Counted from the stretch's first letter, positions 49,674-58,892 are shown. The stretch: 64,000 bases of DNA from Streptomyces sp. T12 (GCF_028736035.1 NZ_CP117866.1:5146001-5210000); one strand, 5' to 3'. Translations and numbers: made by a program. Notes: generated by a model from the letters alone, not told the origin.

Positions 49674-50414
49674 TCAGCCGAAGTCGGAGGCGATGTCGTC
49701 CGCGACGCCGCCCGCGCCGTCATCGGCGTCTCCGCGTGCGGCGCGCTCGATCTCCGGCAGCGGATCGTGGAAGGACACCGTGTGCGCGATGCCTTCCATC
49801 AGGTCGCGGTAGTGCTTGCGGGAGTCCACGGCCGTGGTGCTCAACGTCAGGACACCCAGCTGCGTACCCGAGGGGGCCGGGACGTAGAGATTGCACTGGT
49901 AGAGCTCCTGGCCGGGGATCCCCTCCAGGGCGGGCATGGTGACCATGGTGTCGGTGATCGACGCCGGCCGGCCCCCGGGAAGCGTCAACAGCTCCACGTT
50001 CTCGGCGCATTCGCGCAAGGAGACCGCGCGAACCGCCGTGATCTTCGCCGGCGCCCACGCGACCTCCCTGAGCGCCACCGTGAACACGGACGAGGCGGAG
50101 GACCCGTCGTCCGCGTAGTGCATCCCGAGCGAGCAGGCGATGACGCCTTCGCTCCGCATCTGGCCGGCCATGAACCGAACGTCCCGCAGCGCACCGGTGT
50201 ACCGGTCACGCTGGTCCTCGGGGGCAAGGTCGAGGATCAGCGCCAGTGCCTGCGCGAGCTGCGTCTCCTGCTCCGAGCCCGGTGCGGGATCGAGAGCGTC
50301 GATGGGAACGTCGAAGTACCCGCCCGGCAGCGCGTACCAGATCTTCGAGCTCGGATCCCTGGCCGTGTCGTCGATCACCAGACGGACCGGGTTCCCGGCG
50401 GCTTCCTCGGTCAT
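49674..50414 (-). CDS. Hypothetical protein of the WXG100-type operon
   Basis: 246 residues, soluble, no signal peptide. Starts MTEEAAGNPVRLVIDDTARDPSSK and contains IWYALPGGYFDVPIDALDP and GQELYQCNLYVPAPSGTQLGVLTLSTTAVDSRKHYRDLMEGIAHTVSF. It overlaps the previous gene by 4 nt (ATGA). The pattern (an ESX operon followed by a soluble protein of this length) recalls chaperone- or immunity-type partners, but no domain is certain. Confidence 0.65.
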   Translation of the reverse strand: MTEEAAGNPVRLVIDDTARDPSSKIWYALPGGYFDVPIDALDPAPGSEQETQLAQALALILDLAPEDQRDRYTGALRDVRFMAGQMRSEGVIACSLGMHYADDGSSASSVFTVALREVAWAPAKITAVRAVSLRECAENVELLTLPGGRPASITDTMVTMPALEGIPGQELYQCNLYVPAPSGTQLGVLTLSTTAVDSRKHYRDLMEGIAHTVSFHDPLPEIERAARGDADDGAGGVADDIASDFG

Positions 50415-51712
50415 CGCAGTACCGCCATGGTGTTGCGGAGCACGGAGAAGGCCGCGGGGCCGTCGAACAGGCCCGCGCGGGCCGCGTCGACCCCGGTGGC
50501 GGTGTTCTTGCCGCCGTCGCTGTCGAGGGCGTCGATGTTCTCGGCGGCCAGCCCGTACCCGGCGGTGAACACGCCCGCGACCGGCGAGACATAGTCCATG
50601 CCCACTCTGACGGCCTGGCTGCCCCCCGCCGCCTTGGCCACCAGATCACCGACGGGGTTGTAGGAACCCGCGGTCGCGATCCGGCTGGCGGCCGTGACGG
50701 TGTCGTCGGCGAACCGGCCGAGGAACTGCCCCGCGCTGACCGCCTCGGACGCGAAACGCGTCGACCGGATGGCCCCGTTGAGGCCACGGGACACGGCCCC
50801 GATACCCGGTACCGCCCCCAGGGCGTCACCGACGAGCCCCACCGAGTTCTCCCAGAAGTCCGCGTCGAACTCCCCCTTGGTGAACCCGTCCTTGAGCGAG
50901 GCCCGCACCTTGGGATCGGCGAGCCGGGACCCCATCGTGGCCAGGCTCAGCGCACCCGCGGCGAGCAGCATCGCGATCCCGAACGGCCCCGTGCACAGCA
51001 GCGCGAGCAACCCCGCCACCGCGGCCAGCACACTGAGGATGTTGGTGAGGTTGTCCCCGATCCAGCTGAGCGCCTTGCTCAGCCACCCGGGCTCCTCGGG
51101 CGCCAGATCCTTCGTGGAGTCCGTCAGCTTCGTCGCGATGTCCCGCGCCTCGGCCTCGTGCGTCCCCTCCAGCTCCCGCGCCTTGCGTATCACCTCGTCG
51201 AGGGCGCCCTGTGCGTTGTTGACGGCGGTGACGGCGTCGCTGAGCCGCGAGTTGGCCGCGTTCAGGCGGGCCTGAGCGGCCTGCAGCTCGGGGCCTTCGT
51301 CGAACGTCTGCCCCGCGAGCTTCAGGTCGGGGTCCTGCTTGGCCGTCTCGTGCCGGGAGTTGGCCGTCTTCAGCTCACCCTTGTGATCGGCGGCCTCGAC
51401 GTCGTACTTGTGCGCCAGCTCCCGGCGGCTGGTCAGCCCGCCGTGCCACTTGCCGAGGTGACCGGCGGCCAGCGTCAGCGACTTGTGGGCGTCCTTCATG
51501 TACTTCGGCAGGTCACCGTCGAGGGCCTCCCGGAAGCCCACGGCGGCATCGCCCTCCCAGAAGCTGGACTCGCCGAGCAGTCTGTCGATCTTCTCGTACG
51601 CGGTCTGCAGCGCGCTCGCCGACTTGGTGAGCTGGTTGCGCAGCCCCTCGACCTCGCCCGGCTCTCCCGGCACGGGGTTCCAGCCGAGGTGCACATAGGG
51701 ATTCTGAGCCAC
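50411..51712 (-). CDS. WXG100-like N-terminal domain protein with central membrane hairpin (possible T7SS substrate)
   Basis: About 433 residues from GTG 51712 (GTG 51721 is possible). The first 110 residues are helical with a LLGESSFWEGDAAVGFREAL motif (W-x-G) as in WXG100/LXG T7SS substrates. A long coil follows to about residue 215; then a hydrophobic segment (NLTNILSVLAAVAGLLALLCTGPFGIAMLLAAGALSLATMG) near 225-270 and a C-terminal 165-residue domain (SVGLVGDALGAVPGIGAVSRGLNGAIRS ... AGYGLAAENIDALDSDGG). No catalytic motif recognised. It is the largest gene of the operon and the probable exported or membrane-inserting effector. Confidence 0.65.
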   Translation of the reverse strand: MAQNPYVHLGWNPVPGEPGEVEGLRNQLTKSASALQTAYEKIDRLLGESSFWEGDAAVGFREALDGDLPKYMKDAHKSLTLAAGHLGKWHGGLTSRRELAHKYDVEAADHKGELKTANSRHETAKQDPDLKLAGQTFDEGPELQAAQARLNAANSRLSDAVTAVNNAQGALDEVIRKARELEGTHEAEARDIATKLTDSTKDLAPEEPGWLSKALSWIGDNLTNILSVLAAVAGLLALLCTGPFGIAMLLAAGALSLATMGSRLADPKVRASLKDGFTKGEFDADFWENSVGLVGDALGAVPGIGAVSRGLNGAIRSTRFASEAVSAGQFLGRFADDTVTAASRIATAGSYNPVGDLVAKAAGGSQAVRVGMDYVSPVAGVFTAGYGLAAENIDALDSDGGKNTATGVDAARAGLFDGPAAFSVLRNTMAVLR

Positions 51713-51717
51713 TTCGA

Positions 51718-52023
51718 TCACTTCCCCGCAGCCGCGGCGCGCTTGAAGCTCTCCTCGAGCGACGTCTCGATCTCGCGGTAGTTGTCCGTGTTCTTCTGCA
51801 GCCCCTCGGTGAGCTTGCCGATGCGTTCCTTGATCTGCTCGTTGCCGTACTTCCACCGCTCCTGGAACGTGTCACACGCCTCGTCCAGCTCCGGCGTACC
51901 GATCTGGTCGGCGCGCACGTGCTGCAGAGCGGTCCGCACCTGCTCAAGGGAGTCATGGGCTCCCTGGAGATCCTTGGTGAACGCCGCGAGCTGATCGATG
52001 TCCGTCTTGAAGTGATCCCCCAC
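51718..52023 (-). CDS. Small WXG100-like (Esx-type) protein
   Basis: 101 residues from GTG 52023. Two predicted helices, with FQERWKYGNEQI (W-x-Y-G at the turn) replacing the strict WXG; C-terminal ETSLEESFKRAAA carries a YxxxD/E-like signal at DNYREIE. This is the length and layout of Esx proteins exported by type VII systems. First gene of the operon; the secretion ATPase is not in this window. Confidence 0.7.
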   Translation of the reverse strand: MGDHFKTDIDQLAAFTKDLQGAHDSLEQVRTALQHVRADQIGTPELDEACDTFQERWKYGNEQIKERIGKLTEGLQKNTDNYREIETSLEESFKRAAAAGK

Positions 52024-52212
52024 GCAGGCCTCCCCGTTCGCATTTCGGCAGTCGCATCAGCAAACGACAACCGGCAACCGAAGGCCCGATCCTGCCATGG
52101 AACGGCAAAGACCCCGTGTCAGGATTGCGGAAGAGCTGTGCGACATTGCGCCCGCCCCGTCACGCTTACGTGAAGCCCTTCCGTTCTGGCCCGGGTTGCC
52201 CCGACGAAAACG

Positions 52213-52244
52213 CCAGAGGCCCCGGATCACTCCGGGGCCTCTGG
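52213..52244 (-). terminator. tRNA-Arg terminator
   Basis: Perfect 14-bp stem CCAGAGGCCCCGGA / TCCGGGGCCTCTGG with a TCAC loop, 8 bp past the 3' end of the tRNA on the minus strand; followed by TTTT on that strand. Confidence 0.9.
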
Positions 52245-52251
52245 CTCTATG

Positions 52252-52324
52252 TGCACTCGGCAGGATTCGAACCTGCAACCTTCTGATCCGTAGTCAGATG
52301 CTCTATCCGTTAAGCTACGAGTGC
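52252..52324 (-). tRNA. tRNA-Arg (anticodon ACG)
   Basis: 73 nt. Acceptor GCACTCG pairs with CGAGTGC, discriminator A. The anticodon loop CTACGGA within CTGA/TCAG gives ACG, whose A34 is the substrate of the TadA encoded at 18.1 kb. T arm GGTTCGAATCC. Confidence 0.97.
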
Positions 52325-52492
52325 TTGTTCTGTTTTCCGCCGCTCCCGGCCCTTCCGGCCCGCTCGCGGCGACAGGAAGAACATTACATGACTGCCGCCG
52401 CCATGTGAAATCCGTTTGCCGCACCCCTTGTGACCTGCGGAAATGCCCCGAAGAGCCCCTCGTCGGCCGTATGGCGTCGCAGCGCAAACCAA

Positions 52493-52522
52493 CGAAGCCC
52501 CGGTCTGGTGACCGGGGCTTCG
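52493..52522 (-). terminator. tRNA-Ser(GCT) terminator
   Basis: 12-bp stem CGAAGCCCCGGT / ACCGGGGCTTCG with a 6-nt loop, about 10 bp past the tRNA 3' end on the minus strand. Confidence 0.85.
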
Positions 52523-52532
52523 TGATCAGGCG

Positions 52533-52623
52533 CGGAGGCGGAGGGATTTGAACCCTCGATGGGCTTTAAGGCCCAAACCGCATTAGCAGTGCGGCGCCAT
52601 AGACCGGACTAGGCGACGCCTCC
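52533..52623 (-). tRNA. tRNA-Ser (anticodon GCT)
   Basis: 91 nt class II tRNA. Acceptor GGAGGCG pairs with CGCCTCC, discriminator G. The anticodon loop CTGCTAA inside GCA/TGC gives GCT. Long variable arm (GGTTTGGGCC ... GCCCA). Reads AGC/AGU codons. Confidence 0.96.
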
Positions 52624-52836
52624 AGCACAGCCGCTCGCGCGAGCGCGAGTGGTGCGTGCAGATGATGACACAGTCGAGCGGGGTGTCACCAATCGGCTCC
52701 CACGGTACTAGGCAGGGAGGCTGCAGGGCAAAGTCCTTCCCGGCGTGCGTCGAGGCGTACGTCGAGACATCCGCCGAAGGGCCCAGGGTGGGCGGGGTGT
52801 GCGCAACGTCCGAGGGCGCGCGGCGTTAGTCAGGTC

Positions 52837-53364
52837 ATGTTGCAGGTCAACCGTTCCGCCCCGGCCCGGCGCCTTCGCCGGGTTCTCCTCGTCGCCGCCG
52901 GCTCCCTCGCGGCCGTCGGCTCCGCCGCCGTCGTGCCCGCCTCCGCGCACGCCCAGGCCGCGCCCCTTCCCCTCGCGCCCCCGACCCTCAAGGACCTGGG
53001 CCACTCCGGCGATCACCTCACCGTCACCGTCCGCAACGTCGGCGGCAGCGCCGGTGGCGCCGGTGGCGACCGGACCTATGAGCTCTCCTGCCATCCGGCG
53101 GGCGGCGACCACCCCGATACCGAGGGCGCCTGTGCCGCGCTCGACCGCGGTACCCGATGGGGCAAGGACGTCTTCGCGCCGACGCCGCAGGGCGGCTTCT
53201 GCACCATGCAGTACGGCGGGCCGGCCACCGCGCATGTCACCGGGACCTGGGCCGGGCGCCCCGTAGACGCGCGGTACGACCGCAGTGACGGGTGCCAGAT
53301 CGCCCGATGGGACCGGCTCGTCCCGCTCCTTCCCGACCTGCGGGCGCAAGGGCAGCGGTCGTAG
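52837..53364 (+). CDS. SSI-family (subtilisin inhibitor-like) protease inhibitor
   Basis: 175 residues. Signal peptide (RVLLVAAGSLAAVGSAAVVPASAHA), then the SSI fold: LTVTVRNVGG, LSCHPAGGDHPDTEGACAAL (first disulfide), FCTMQYGGPATAHVTGTWAGRPVDARYDRSDGCQIARWDRLVPLLP. The reactive site by position is Met-Gln in CTMQY, where classical SSI has Met-Val. Secreted inhibitor of subtilisin or trypsin-like proteases, often linked to development. It stands alone between tRNA genes and the PAS-hybrid gene. Confidence 0.94.
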   Translation: MLQVNRSAPARRLRRVLLVAAGSLAAVGSAAVVPASAHAQAAPLPLAPPTLKDLGHSGDHLTVTVRNVGGSAGGAGGDRTYELSCHPAGGDHPDTEGACAALDRGTRWGKDVFAPTPQGGFCTMQYGGPATAHVTGTWAGRPVDARYDRSDGCQIARWDRLVPLLPDLRAQGQRS

Positions 53365-53652
53365 GTGACTGCGGTTTCCATACCGGACGCACCGACTCCG
53401 TAAAACTCCCGCGAAGGTCTCGCGAAGTCGGAAGGAAGCCGCAAGGAAGTCACAAGGAAGCCGGAGGCCGGCCGGAAGGACGTCTGTACAGGCGGTCATA
53501 CGTTCTGGGTCACTTCGTCGTGCGACCTCCCTCTCATCCGGCGTCGCGAGCGCAACCCCAGCCCTTAGACTCCCTCGCGTGACACGCTGCGGGACGGTTG
53601 GCAAGATGGCCCGAGCGGTCGGCAAGGTGCGGTAACAGGGAGGAAGCGTCTC

Positions 53653-56600
53653 GTGAGCAGCAGGCCATCCCGAGGCGCTGCTCGCCTCGCAGCCATACTC
53701 GACGCGCTGCCCGATGCGTTGGTGCTGGTCAACGCCAATGGGACCGTCGTCAATGCCAACACCATCGCGCTCGAGGCCTTCGAGGCGCCGGGGACCGCTC
53801 TGGTGGGGCGGGGGCTGCTCGATCTGCTGCCCCAGTTCGACTCGAAGCTGATTCCGGGCTCCATGCGGCGGCCCGACCACATGGATCCGCAGGGGCGGAC
53901 CAAGCCGACCCGGATGATGGCCCGGCGGACCGACGGGAGCGAGTTCCCGGTCGAGGTCACGTCCGCGAATCTCGAAAACGGCCAGCAGGCCTACGACAAC
54001 TACGGCTACACGGGTGACGAGCTGCTCATGCTCGTCGTGCGGGACCTTTCGGGGACCGTCGACACCGAGGCCGAGCTGGCGCGTTCGCAGCGGCAGACCG
54101 AGATGATTCTGCGGGCCGCGTCGGAAGGTGTCGTCGGCACCGACACCGACGGGCGGATCGTTCTCGTCAACCCGGCCGCCGCTCAGATACTGGGTTATCG
54201 GGCCAGTGACCTCGGCGGTCGCGAGCTGCACACGCTCGTCCTGCACTCCCGTACCGACGGATCCCCCTTCCCGTACGAGGAGTCTCCGCTCGCCGACACC
54301 CTGCGCTCGGGGCGCAAGCACCGGGTGCGTGGGCAGGTGCTGTGGTCCAAGGGCGGGGACAAGGTGTCCGTCGACCTGACGACCGCGCCCGTGCGCGACG
54401 GCGAGCAGCTCGTCGGCGCCGTGATGACCTTCACCGACCGGCGGCCCTACGACGCCCTCGCCGACGAGAAGGCGGCGGACGACAAGCGGCACGCGTCGGA
54501 GCTGGAGCGGCTCGCCGAGGAGCACGCCTCCGAGCTGACCGCCCTGCGGCAGAAGCACGTGAGCGAACTCGAGGAGCTCACGGAGCGGCACGAGGAGGAG
54601 CTCGCCGCGGGCGAGGAGCGGTATGCCGCGCTCGGGGAGCGGGAGAAGGACCGGTACGAGGCCCTCGCCGGGCGGCACGAGCAGCTGCTGACGCTGCTCG
54701 CGCGTTCGCTGCGGGGTCCGCTCGACGAACTCCGTCGTGAGCTGGCCGCGCTCGCCGCGGACGACGCGGGGCAGTTGTGGCCTGAGGCCAACCAGGTGCT
54801 GCATCACCTGTCGGCCGGCTATTCGCGCATCACGACGCTGATCGACAACGTCCTCGGGTACCAGCGGCTCGACTCGGGTGGCGAGCAGGTCACCCGTACG
54901 AAGGTGATGCTCGACGCCGTCGTCGCCGCGGGTGTCGACGGGGCCGTCGAGCTCATCGGGCCGGGGCGGGTGCAGTTCGCGGTGCACGCGCCGCCCATCG
55001 AGGCCGAGGTCGACCCGCAGCGCCTCGCCACCGCGCTCGCGCATCTCGTCGCGGATGTCGCGGGGGTCGACGCGACCGGCAACTCGCCCGTCTCCGCGGG
55101 CGGTTACATGGACAACACCGTCGTCGTGGCGGCGGCGCAGCGCGGTGAGGTCGTACGGATCGAGGTGCGGGGGCCGTATGCCGGGGGAGACCCGGTGCAC
55201 GAGCCGATCGTGCGCGGCATCGTGCGGGCCCACGGCGGTGTGCTGCAGACGCACGACGTGCCGGGGATGAGCGGCAGCGCGTACGTCCTCGAAGTGCCGA
55301 TCGGCGGTGGGGCCGGGGCCGTTCCCGCCGCCCCTGTCGAGGCCGTCGAGGTCGCCGCGGGCACTGCGGCTGAGGCCGGTGACGGGACCGAGGGTGCCGC
55401 CGAGGGCGGCGAGCAGGGTGCCGGGGGCGGTCGGCGGCGGGCCCGGCGGTCCTCCGTCGACGCCTTCCTGGAGAGCGACACGCCCGGCGCCGATGCCGAG
55501 GCCACCGACGCCGAGGGCGCGACGCCCACGGGGCGGCGGCGCAGGCGCGCGGCCGCACCCTCGCCGGAGCTCCCGCAGGGTGCGGGTGACGACGGCGGCG
55601 AGGCCTCCGGCGGTACCGGACGGCGGCGCGGGCGACCGGCCGAGAGCGGCACGGGCGGCCAGGACGGTGTCTCCGAGGGAGCCGTCGTCACGGCCGCCGA
55701 GCATGCGGCGGGGACCGCGGCCGCCGGGAACGGGCTCGGCGGGACCGTACCCCCGCAAGGAGTGCCCGCACCCAGTGGGCGACGTGCCCGGCGTGACGGC
55801 GGGGAGCAGCACGCGCTGCCGCCCGCGCTGCCTGCGGGCGGTGACCCCGCTCAGCCGGGTTCCGGGGCCGGTACGACGGGTTCGGGTGAGGGTGCTCAGC
55901 CGAGCGGGCGTCGGCGGCGCGCCCTGGCCGCGGCGGCCGAGCGCGGTGCCGCGCAGGCGCAGGCGCAGGAGGCGGGGCCCCGTCAGGTGTTCGCGCTGCC
56001 GCCCGCCGCGGCGGACCGGACCGCCGTCGCCGACGGCAGCGGCGGCGCGGAGGGGCAGGGCGGCGCCGAGCCGACTTCGGCTCCGGGTCCGGGTCCGGCT
56101 CCGGGTCCGGCCATGACTCCGACCACGCCTGCGGCTGCGGCTGCGGCTGCGGCTATGACTCCGGCTTCGCCTGTGGCTCCGGGGCAGGTCCCGGGTGCGG
56201 TTCCGGGTGCGGTTCCGGTTCCGGGGCAGGCGCCGGCTCCCGTGCAGGCTCAGGCTCCGGGGCAGGTCCAGGTTCCGGGGCAGGTCCAGGCCCCGGGGCA
56301 GGGGGCTCCCGGTGACGTTCTCGTCGACGAGGGTCGGCACGATGCCGTGCCGCACGACCAGTCCGAGGACCACACCCCGCCGCAGCCGCATCCGACCAGC
56401 GCGCCGACCGGGCGTCGCCGCCGGGCCGTGGGCCAGCCCACGGAAGCGGCTGCTGGGCAGGCGACTCCGGTGCAGCAGGGTCAGCCCCAGCCGGTGCCTG
56501 GTCAGCCCGCCCCCGCGCAGCCTGTGCCAGGTCACCCCCTCCCCGCCGAGGCGGCTCCCGGCCAAGGCGCCCCCGCGCAGGGCACCCCGGCACAGGGCAC

Positions 56601-58077
56601 CCCGGCCCCCCAGCCGTGGCCCGCTGCCGATGACGCCTCCGGTGCCGGGACAGCCGTACCGGCGGACCTCGCTGCGGCGGCCCCCGCGCCCCCGCACGCG
56701 GCCGGCGCTCCCGTACCGCCGAATCCGAACGCCCCCCAGCAGGCGCAGCCCCAGCCCGCCCCCGGTACGCCGGCTCCGGGCACCCCGCTGCCCCCCGAGG
56801 TGGCGGAGACAGCCCAGGCCGCCCAGCAGCAGCGTGCGGCGCAGCCTCTCCCGGCCGAAGCCGCCGCTCCTGCCGCTCCCGGCGCACCCGTCGACCCGAA
56901 CTCGACGCAGGGGCGGGCGATCAGTGTCCGGACGTTGGGGCAGGGGGTGCCCTTCACGCGGCAGGCGGCGCAGGTGCAGCAGCCCTCGCCGTCGTCGGCC
57001 ACGCCTCCCCCGCATCAGACCAACGGCGGACGGCGCCGCAAGCTGGGTACGCCGCCCGACCCCGCCACGCGGACCGGCGCCTCGGCGGAGCAGGCGGCGC
57101 GGCCGCATCCGCCGACCGAGCAGCCGGTGCCCGCGCAGCCGGCTCCCGCACCGTCGCAGCCGTCGCTCGGCGGGCAGTCCCAGCCGTCGCAGGCCGGGCA
57201 GTCGCGGCTGGCGCCGATGCCCGAAGCCGCCGGACGGTCGTACGCCATAGGCGCGCCGGACGAGAACGCCGCCGAGGGGCCCGAGCCGCTGGACGGGCCG
57301 GGCGGGGCCGTCGAGATCGCCGACACCCCGCGCCCGCAGCCGATGGACGACGAGTTGCCGCCGGAGCCGCTCGACAACCCGCGGCGGCTGCTGGTGTGGC
57401 CGGCGCCGGATGTGACCACCCAGCAGGCGCTCAGCGACCGTGGCTACCGGCCCGTCATCGTGCATTCGCGCGAGGAGGTCGACGCCCAGATCGCGGCGTT
57501 CCCGGCCGCGCTGTTCGTCGACCCGCTGACCGGGCCGATCACCCGGACCGCGCTGCAGTCGTTGCGGCAGGCCGCCGTCGCGGCCGAGGTGCCGGTGATG
57601 GTGACGGCGGGGCTCGGACAGGCCTCGCGGGAGGCGGCGTACGGCGCCGATCCCGCCGTACTGCTGAAGGCGCTCGCGCCCCGGGACACCGAGCAGCACC
57701 CGCCGCGCGTCCTGCTCATCGAGGAGCACGCGGAGATCGCGCTGGCGTTGACCGCGACGCTGGAGCGGCGCGGGATGCAGGTGGCGCGGGCCGCGAGCGA
57801 CGCCGACGCGGTGGCGCTGGCGGGCGATTTCCGGCCGAACCTGGTCGTGATGGACCTGATGCAGGTGCACCGGCGCCGGGCCGGGATCGTGGACTGGCTG
57901 CGCGCCAACGGGCAGCTCAACCGCACCCCGCTCGTCGTCTACACGGCCGCCGTCGACCAGGCCGACCTGCCGCGGCTGGCCTCCGGCGAGACGGTGCTGT
58001 TCCTCGCCGAGCGGTCCACCAGCGGCGAGGTGCAGTCCCGGATCGTGGACCTGCTGTCGCGGATCGGCACCAACTGA
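53653..58077 (+). CDS. PAS-PAS protein with degenerate kinase core, disordered linker and tandem receivers
   Basis: 1474 residues from a GTG with GGGAGGAAG upstream. Domains: PAS1 about 10-130, PAS2 about 145-262, coiled coil 265-345 (ELERLAEEHASELTALRQKH), kinase-like dimer region 346-410, HATPase-like 411-560. In the H-box position there is RSLRGPLDEL (351-360), so no phospho-acceptor His; the N- and G-boxes are not recognisable. About 565-1240 is a Pro/Gln/Ala/Gly-rich disordered stretch. Then a receiver-like domain (about 1244-1343, FVDPLTG) and a receiver (1351-1474) with Asp1401 in LVVMDLMQ. Cytosolic. Confidence 0.85.
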   Translation: MSSRPSRGAARLAAILDALPDALVLVNANGTVVNANTIALEAFEAPGTALVGRGLLDLLPQFDSKLIPGSMRRPDHMDPQGRTKPTRMMARRTDGSEFPVEVTSANLENGQQAYDNYGYTGDELLMLVVRDLSGTVDTEAELARSQRQTEMILRAASEGVVGTDTDGRIVLVNPAAAQILGYRASDLGGRELHTLVLHSRTDGSPFPYEESPLADTLRSGRKHRVRGQVLWSKGGDKVSVDLTTAPVRDGEQLVGAVMTFTDRRPYDALADEKAADDKRHASELERLAEEHASELTALRQKHVSELEELTERHEEELAAGEERYAALGEREKDRYEALAGRHEQLLTLLARSLRGPLDELRRELAALAADDAGQLWPEANQVLHHLSAGYSRITTLIDNVLGYQRLDSGGEQVTRTKVMLDAVVAAGVDGAVELIGPGRVQFAVHAPPIEAEVDPQRLATALAHLVADVAGVDATGNSPVSAGGYMDNTVVVAAAQRGEVVRIEVRGPYAGGDPVHEPIVRGIVRAHGGVLQTHDVPGMSGSAYVLEVPIGGGAGAVPAAPVEAVEVAAGTAAEAGDGTEGAAEGGEQGAGGGRRRARRSSVDAFLESDTPGADAEATDAEGATPTGRRRRRAAAPSPELPQGAGDDGGEASGGTGRRRGRPAESGTGGQDGVSEGAVVTAAEHAAGTAAAGNGLGGTVPPQGVPAPSGRRARRDGGEQHALPPALPAGGDPAQPGSGAGTTGSGEGAQPSGRRRRALAAAAERGAAQAQAQEAGPRQVFALPPAAADRTAVADGSGGAEGQGGAEPTSAPGPGPAPGPAMTPTTPAAAAAAAAMTPASPVAPGQVPGAVPGAVPVPGQAPAPVQAQAPGQVQVPGQVQAPGQGAPGDVLVDEGRHDAVPHDQSEDHTPPQPHPTSAPTGRRRRAVGQPTEAAAGQATPVQQGQPQPVPGQPAPAQPVPGHPLPAEAAPGQGAPAQGTPAQGTPAPQPWPAADDASGAGTAVPADLAAAAPAPPHAAGAPVPPNPNAPQQAQPQPAPGTPAPGTPLPPEVAETAQAAQQQRAAQPLPAEAAAPAAPGAPVDPNSTQGRAISVRTLGQGVPFTRQAAQVQQPSPSSATPPPHQTNGGRRRKLGTPPDPATRTGASAEQAARPHPPTEQPVPAQPAPAPSQPSLGGQSQPSQAGQSRLAPMPEAAGRSYAIGAPDENAAEGPEPLDGPGGAVEIADTPRPQPMDDELPPEPLDNPRRLLVWPAPDVTTQQALSDRGYRPVIVHSREEVDAQIAAFPAALFVDPLTGPITRTALQSLRQAAVAAEVPVMVTAGLGQASREAAYGADPAVLLKALAPRDTEQHPPRVLLIEEHAEIALALTATLERRGMQVARAASDADAVALAGDFRPNLVVMDLMQVHRRRAGIVDWLRANGQLNRTPLVVYTAAVDQADLPRLASGETVLFLAERSTSGEVQSRIVDLLSRIGTN

Positions 58078-58177
58078 AGGCGTATGTCGTGACGCATGGC
58101 CTGTGAGGTGCGTCGTGACGCATGGCAGGCCCGTCGCCTCGTGAAGTACGTCGGGACGCGGTACCGGCTGACGTACG

Positions 58178-58756
58178 TCAGCGCGCGATGAGCCTGCGCG
58201 CCGCCTCCTTGACCGAGGCACGCAGGCGGTCGCGGTCGTCGTCCTCGCCGCCCACCAGGATGCGGCTCATCTGAGGCACGACGGTGGCCCAGTTGGCCAT
58301 CGCGACCAGCAGGAACAGCAGGTCCTGGGCTGGGATCGCGTCGGTGATGACGCCGCGGTCCTGGCCGTCCTGGACGGCGGCGACCTTGTGGGCGTAGTGG
58401 TCCTGGCGTTCGGTCTCGTCGGGCAGTTCGGTGGTGCCGTACTGGATGCCCTCCCAGTACAGGAGGCGCAGCAGTTCCGGGTGGGCGGCGTGGTAGTCCA
58501 TCAGCCGGTCCAGCCAGCCCTCGATGTCGTCCGGGTCGACGGGGACGGCCGCCGCGAGGTCGACCATGGACCGGCCGAGGACCTGGGAGAACAGCTCCGC
58601 CTTGTTGCCGAAGTAGGCGTAGATCAACTGCTTGTTGGCCTTGGCCTCGGCCGCGATGCGGTCGATCCGGGCGCCCGCGATGCCGTACCGGGCGAACTCG
58701 GCGACCGCCGCGTCGAAGATCCGGGCCTTGGTGGCCTCGGGGTCCCTTACTGCCAT
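58178..58756 (-). CDS. TetR-family regulator
   Basis: 192 residues from ATG 58756. HTH: ATKARIFDAAVAEFARYGIAGARIDRIAAEAKANKQLIYAYFGNKAELFSQVLG. C-terminal part YWEGIQYGTTELPDETERQDHYAHKVAAVQDGQDRG belongs to a TetR subgroup seen next to MFS exporters. Divergent from an MFS gene; two AACCAA-N4-TTGGTT-type sites occupy the gap, so it probably represses both. Confidence 0.92.
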   Translation of the reverse strand: MAVRDPEATKARIFDAAVAEFARYGIAGARIDRIAAEAKANKQLIYAYFGNKAELFSQVLGRSMVDLAAAVPVDPDDIEGWLDRLMDYHAAHPELLRLLYWEGIQYGTTELPDETERQDHYAHKVAAVQDGQDRGVITDAIPAQDLLFLLVAMANWATVVPQMSRILVGGEDDDRDRLRASVKEAARRLIAR

Positions 58757-58778
58757 GGGATCAGGGTAGCGGGTAAGT

Positions 58779-58852
58779 AACCAACTGTTTGGTTGACGGG
58801 GAGGCGGGCGCGGCGCAGACTGTTCGGCAGACATCCAACCAACCAGTTAGTT
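58779..58852. promoter_or_regulatory. Two TetR operators between tetR and MFS
   Basis: AACCAA-CTGT-TTGGTT (58779-58794) is a perfect inverted repeat. AACCAA-CCAG-TTAGTT (58837-58852) is a second copy with one mismatch, 58 bp away (start to start). They flank the likely promoters of both genes. Confidence 0.65.
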
Positions 58853-58892
58853 GTTAGAGCACCCTCGAAGGCTCGAAGGAAGCGCTCCGCTC

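Noticed and set aside
52708..58221. A very long open frame (more than 1800 codons) on the minus strand antisense to the PAS-hybrid gene
   Set aside because: Its composition is Arg/Pro/Gly-rich without domains and it is a mirror of the high-GC plus-strand codons; the plus strand has clear PAS and receiver domains and a ribosome-binding site.
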